Shown here: in pieces, positions 61,432-64,000 of the stretch
Layout: each line of letters opens with the position of its first letter
Numbering within the stretch: position 1 is the first letter of the stretch
From: DATGLE01 sp035294325
GTDB lineage: Bacteria; Chloroflexota; Ktedonobacteria; Ktedonobacterales; Ktedonobacteraceae
Direction of reading: 5' to 3'
Length of the DNA: 64,000 nt
Assembly: GCA_035294325.1 (NCBI GenBank)
Contig: DATGLE010000066.1
Span: 1-64,000, forward strand
Program-made: the position numbers and the translations under genes
Notes under the pieces: model-generated
What the model was told of the DNA's origin: nothing
Database searches by the model: none
What the model saw: the letters and a program-made list of their open reading frames with translations, nothing else

Positions 61432-62307
61432 ATGACTGATACGACACCGTACAAACTGGTCAGCAGGCTATTTCAACACGAGAATAGCAGCGTCCTTGTC
61501 GGCGACGCGCACGACTGTGATCCGGTCATTGTTGGCGGTACAACAGCATCTCCGGTCATCATGGCTGGACCATGCGCTGTAGAGAGCAGAGAGCAACTGC
61601 TGGAGACAGCGTGGGCTGTGAAGCGCGCCGGCGCTCAGATCCTGCGCGGCGGCGCCTTCAAGCCGCGCACCTCACCGTACCAGTTCCAGGGACTCGGCCT
61701 CGACGGCCTGCATCTGCTCGCCGAAGCGCGCCGCGAGACCGGCCTGCCCATCGTCACCGAGGTTATGGAGCCGGGAATGGTTGAGATTGTCGCCGAGCAT
61801 GCCGACATACTACAGATTGGCAGTCGCAATATGCAGAACTTCCCCCTGCTGCGCGCAGCCGGACAACACAGCCAGCAACGGCCCGTGCTGCTCAAACGCG
61901 GGCTGGCGGCGACCATCGATGAGTGGTTACTGGCTGCGGAATACATCGTCTCCGCCGGCAATCCCAATGTCATCCTCTGCGAACGCGGCATCCGCAGCTA
62001 CGACCCCCAGACGCGCAATGTCCTCGACCTCTCCTGCGTCCCCTTGCTCCACCAGCTTACCCACCTGCCGGTCATCGTTGATCCCAGTCACGGCACAGGC
62101 CGCAGCGAACTGGTACCCACCATGTCGCGCGCCAGTATCGCCGCCGGGGCCGAAGGGCTGATAATCGAAGTGCATCGCGATCCCGACAGCGCCCTCTGCG
62201 ACGGGCGACAATCGATCACGCCAGCACAGTTGGCGACCATCGTGGGCGAGACGCGCGCGCTGACGCGCATCATGAGGGGAGAGGGCGATCTATCGCCCGT
62301 TGCCTAA
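61432..62307 (+). CDS. aroF: 3-deoxy-7-phosphoheptulonate (DAHP) synthase, type I beta
   Basis: The 291-residue enzyme condenses phosphoenolpyruvate and erythrose 4-phosphate, the first step to chorismate and the aromatic amino acids. It matches the short type I beta class: PVIMAGPCAVES near residue 40, LRGGAFKPRTSPYQFQGLG near 67, IVTEVMEP, DILQIGSRNMQNF near 122, RPVLLKRGLAATIDEWL, ILCERGIRSYD and PVIVDPSHGTGRSELVP near 215. It lacks an N-terminal ferredoxin-like or chorismate-mutase regulatory domain, so control is probably at expression, by the attenuator upstream. AGAGGA lies 10 bases before the ATG. Confidence 0.95.
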   Translation: MTDTTPYKLVSRLFQHENSSVLVGDAHDCDPVIVGGTTASPVIMAGPCAVESREQLLETAWAVKRAGAQILRGGAFKPRTSPYQFQGLGLDGLHLLAEARRETGLPIVTEVMEPGMVEIVAEHADILQIGSRNMQNFPLLRAAGQHSQQRPVLLKRGLAATIDEWLLAAEYIVSAGNPNVILCERGIRSYDPQTRNVLDLSCVPLLHQLTHLPVIVDPSHGTGRSELVPTMSRASIAAGAEGLIIEVHRDPDSALCDGRQSITPAQLATIVGETRALTRIMRGEGDLSPVA

Positions 62308-62313
62308 AAACAA

Positions 62314-62437
62314 ATGTAGAGACGGGGCTTGCCCCCGTCTGCCTGGCACCCGCCTGCCTGGCACCCCGTCTGGAGGATGGCGGCTTCCCATCCAATGGCG
62401 GGGTATAAAGAGACGAGGGCAAGCCTCGTCTCTACAT
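62314..62437. repeat. GACGGGGGCAAGCCCCGTC family palindrome
   Basis: Left arm 62314-62340 and right arm 62411-62437 (27 bp, few mismatches) enclose 70 bases with a tandem GCCTGGCACCC. It begins six bases after the aroF stop codon. Confidence 0.75.
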
Positions 62438-62450
62438 CTCTGAACGCCTA

Positions 62451-62479
62451 TCGACTCAACCGGAACAGTATGATATACT
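62451..62479 (+). promoter_or_regulatory. Promoter of the ANTAR regulator gene
   Basis: TCGACT (62451-62456), a 17-bp spacer and TATACT (62474-62479). An ATATGT-GGGGAGAG-ACATAT hairpin (about 62485-62504) lies in the leader. Confidence 0.5.
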
Positions 62480-62543
62480 TTTTAATATGTGGGGAGAGAC
62501 ATATCATTAAAGGTCAAAGAGACCGAGGCTTTGAGGTGCATAC

Positions 62544-63116
62544 ATGCCAACACGTATTATTATTGCAGATGATGAAGCTATTCAGCGTATGGACCTGAAG
62601 GACGTGCTGTCCAAGCAGGGCTACCTCGTGATCGGGGAAGCGGGCGATGGGCAGAGCGCCGTCAATCTGGCGCGCGAACTGCGGCCAGATCTGGTTATGA
62701 TGGACATCCGTATGCCTGACATGGATGGCATTGCCGCCGCCGAAACTCTGACGCAGGAAAAGATTGCACCAGTGTTGCTGCTGACCGCTTTCGGAGACCA
62801 GCCCCTTGTTGAACGGGCAAAAGAGGCTGGTGTTGTTAACTATATCGTCAAGCCATTGCGCGAGAGTGAAGTTGCCCCGGCGATTGAAGTTGCTCTGGCA
62901 CGGTACAACGAATTCCGCGCGATGGAGGATAAGGCGCGGACACTCTCCGAACAACTGGAGACGCGTAAGGTCGTTGAACGGGCCAAAGGACTCTTGATGG
63001 AGAAGCAGGGGCTGAGCGAACAGGAAGCCTTCCGCAAGATCCAGAAGGCCAGCATGAACAACCGTAAATCGATGCGGGAGGTAGCTGAAGCCATCCTGTT
63101 GACCAACGAAATGTAA
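62544..63116 (+). CDS. ANTAR-domain response regulator (antiterminator)
   Basis: A 190-residue two-domain regulator. The receiver domain (1-120) has the acidic pair D9/D10, the phospho-accepting Asp54 in VMMDIRMPDMDG, and VKPL near 104. A coiled linker leads to the ANTAR domain (about 125-185: KVVERAKGLLMEKQGLSEQE, then AFRKIQKASMNNRKSMREVA), which binds paired hairpins in mRNA leaders and prevents termination. No histidine kinase is adjacent, and its target is not visible. GAGGTGC precedes the ATG. It is followed by the PSP1 gene. Confidence 0.93.
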   Translation: MPTRIIIADDEAIQRMDLKDVLSKQGYLVIGEAGDGQSAVNLARELRPDLVMMDIRMPDMDGIAAAETLTQEKIAPVLLLTAFGDQPLVERAKEAGVVNYIVKPLRESEVAPAIEVALARYNEFRAMEDKARTLSEQLETRKVVERAKGLLMEKQGLSEQEAFRKIQKASMNNRKSMREVAEAILLTNEM

Positions 63117-63224
63117 GCGGATGCGCAGGGATGTAGCAATGAAGCTGCATCCTCTTCGCCTGCTGCACGCTCGACAGGCTTTTTGGGGAGACGAGAAGGT
63201 CCTAACCTGGGATTGAGAGTGAAC

Positions 63225-64000
63225 ATGTCATCGGCGACGACTACAGAAAAGACCGTTACTATCGTCGGCATTCGCTTCCGGCCAGCAGGGCGTATCTACT
63301 ATTTTGACCCGCAGGGACAAACCTTCACCAACGGTCAGTACGTGATCGTAGAAACGGTGCGAGGAGTCGAGGCGGGGCGTGTTGTTATTGCCTCAAAAAA
63401 AGTAGCCGAGGAAGACCTGACCGATCCACTCAAACCCGTTCTGCGCCTGGCTTCCGAGGATGAACTGCGTATGATGCTCTCCTTCAAGAGCAAAGAGAAG
63501 GAAGCCCTTGTTCGCTGCGCGGAACGCATTCGCCAGCACAACCTCCCCATGAAGCTCGTAGAGTCCGAATACACCTTTGATGGCAGTCGTCTGACCTTCT
63601 ATTTCACAGCGGATGAGCGCGTTGATTTTCGCGCGCTGGTCCGTGATCTTGCTGCGACCTTTCGCACCCGCATAGAATTGCGCCAGATTGGAGCGCGCGA
63701 CCAGGCAAAGTTGCAGGGCGGCGTCGGTCCATGTGGCAAAACGCTCTGCTGCAGCTCATGGATCACCGAATTCGGCATCGTTTCGATCAAGATGGCAAAA
63801 GAGCAGGGACTCCCTCTCAACCCTGCGAAAATCTCCGGCGTCTGTGGCCGCCTGTTGTGCTGCCTCTCTTACGAAAACGATAACTACATCCGTGCCAAGC
63901 AGCAGATGCCACAGATCGGAACCATGCTCAACACGCCCAGCGGGCCGGGCAAGGTCGTCTCCATCAATGTGCCGCGCAATTCAGTTGAGGTAATGCTGGA
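63225..64000 (+). CDS. PSP1/RicT family protein (5' part, runs off the window)
   Basis: About 258 codons are present without a stop. The product begins MSSATTTEKTVTIVGIRF and matches PSP1/YaaT: FDPQGQTFTNGQYVIVETVRG near residue 30, TFYFTADERVDFRALVRDLA near 125, and the two cysteine clusters CGKTLCC near 167 and CGRLLCC near 207. In Bacillus, RicT is part of an RNase Y-associated complex with Fe-S clusters. GAGAGTG lies before the ATG at 63225. Confidence 0.92.
   Translation, partial: MSSATTTEKTVTIVGIRFRPAGRIYYFDPQGQTFTNGQYVIVETVRGVEAGRVVIASKKVAEEDLTDPLKPVLRLASEDELRMMLSFKSKEKEALVRCAERIRQHNLPMKLVESEYTFDGSRLTFYFTADERVDFRALVRDLAATFRTRIELRQIGARDQAKLQGGVGPCGKTLCCSSWITEFGIVSIKMAKEQGLPLNPAKISGVCGRLLCCLSYENDNYIRAKQQMPQIGTMLNTPSGPGKVVSINVPRNSVEVML

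Overview
The window looks like chromosomal DNA of a GC-rich, spore/mycelium-type Chloroflexota, most likely a member of Ktedonobacteria. This is an inference from gene content, not from an rRNA: an actinobacterial-type inositol-1-phosphate synthase, a DUF3090 protein, FliA/WhiG-type sigma factor with CsrA, a zinc-ribbon/glutamate-mutase-L-like operon, BTAD-type regulators, many extragenic palindromes and no rRNA or tRNA genes. About 52 protein genes are supported, most with a clear ribosome binding site.

Region by region. 1-5.6 kb is accessory in character: a small coiled-coil protein, a replication-relaxation family protein, a membrane-anchored BTAD-type regulator, and a stress-barrel (Dabb)-acyl carrier protein fusion flanked by two diverged copies of a ~180-bp sequence. 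6-12.5 kb holds ino1, csrA, a FliA-type sigma factor, homoserine dehydrogenase and a DUF4139 protein. 13-22 kb holds a lipoprotein, mutS-mutL, an orphan peptide-binding lipoprotein, rlmN and rpmB. 22-28 kb holds Asp23-FakA-FakB (fatty acid kinase module), a small GG-ending protein overlapping a membrane protein, DUF3090 and a D-2-hydroxyacid dehydrogenase. 28.6-35.9 kb is an envelope-carbohydrate block: anchored glycoside hydrolase, GT2 synthase, GT-C transferase, DUF362-ferredoxin and a sugar epimerase. 36.1-44.1 kb is the complete F-type ATP synthase operon atpZ-B-E-F-H-A-G-D-C, interrupted by palindromic repeats. 44-47.3 kb holds a TPM-like protein and gpmI. 47.6-52.1 kb is a three-gene minus-strand operon of unknown role (zinc-ribbon protein with repeated LPxW motifs, ASKHA-fold ATPase, KOW-like protein). 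52-64 kb holds RusA, DUF92, small membrane proteins, a TRPM-type SLOG (LSDAT) protein tail-to-tail with a TPR membrane protein, holA, a MidA-type methyltransferase, aroF behind an aromatic-rich leader peptide, an ANTAR response regulator and the start of a PSP1/RicT protein.

The most interesting signals are the 23-codon leader peptide with seven consecutive aromatic codons ahead of DAHP synthase (transcription attenuation), a family of mobile-looking elements with constant flanks and copy-specific perfect palindromes, the Dabb-ACP fusion, the candidate ubiquitin-like GG protein, the LPxW/ASKHA operon, and a cluster of three perfect DnaA boxes between convergent genes. No CRISPR array, intact transposase, tRNA or rRNA was seen.
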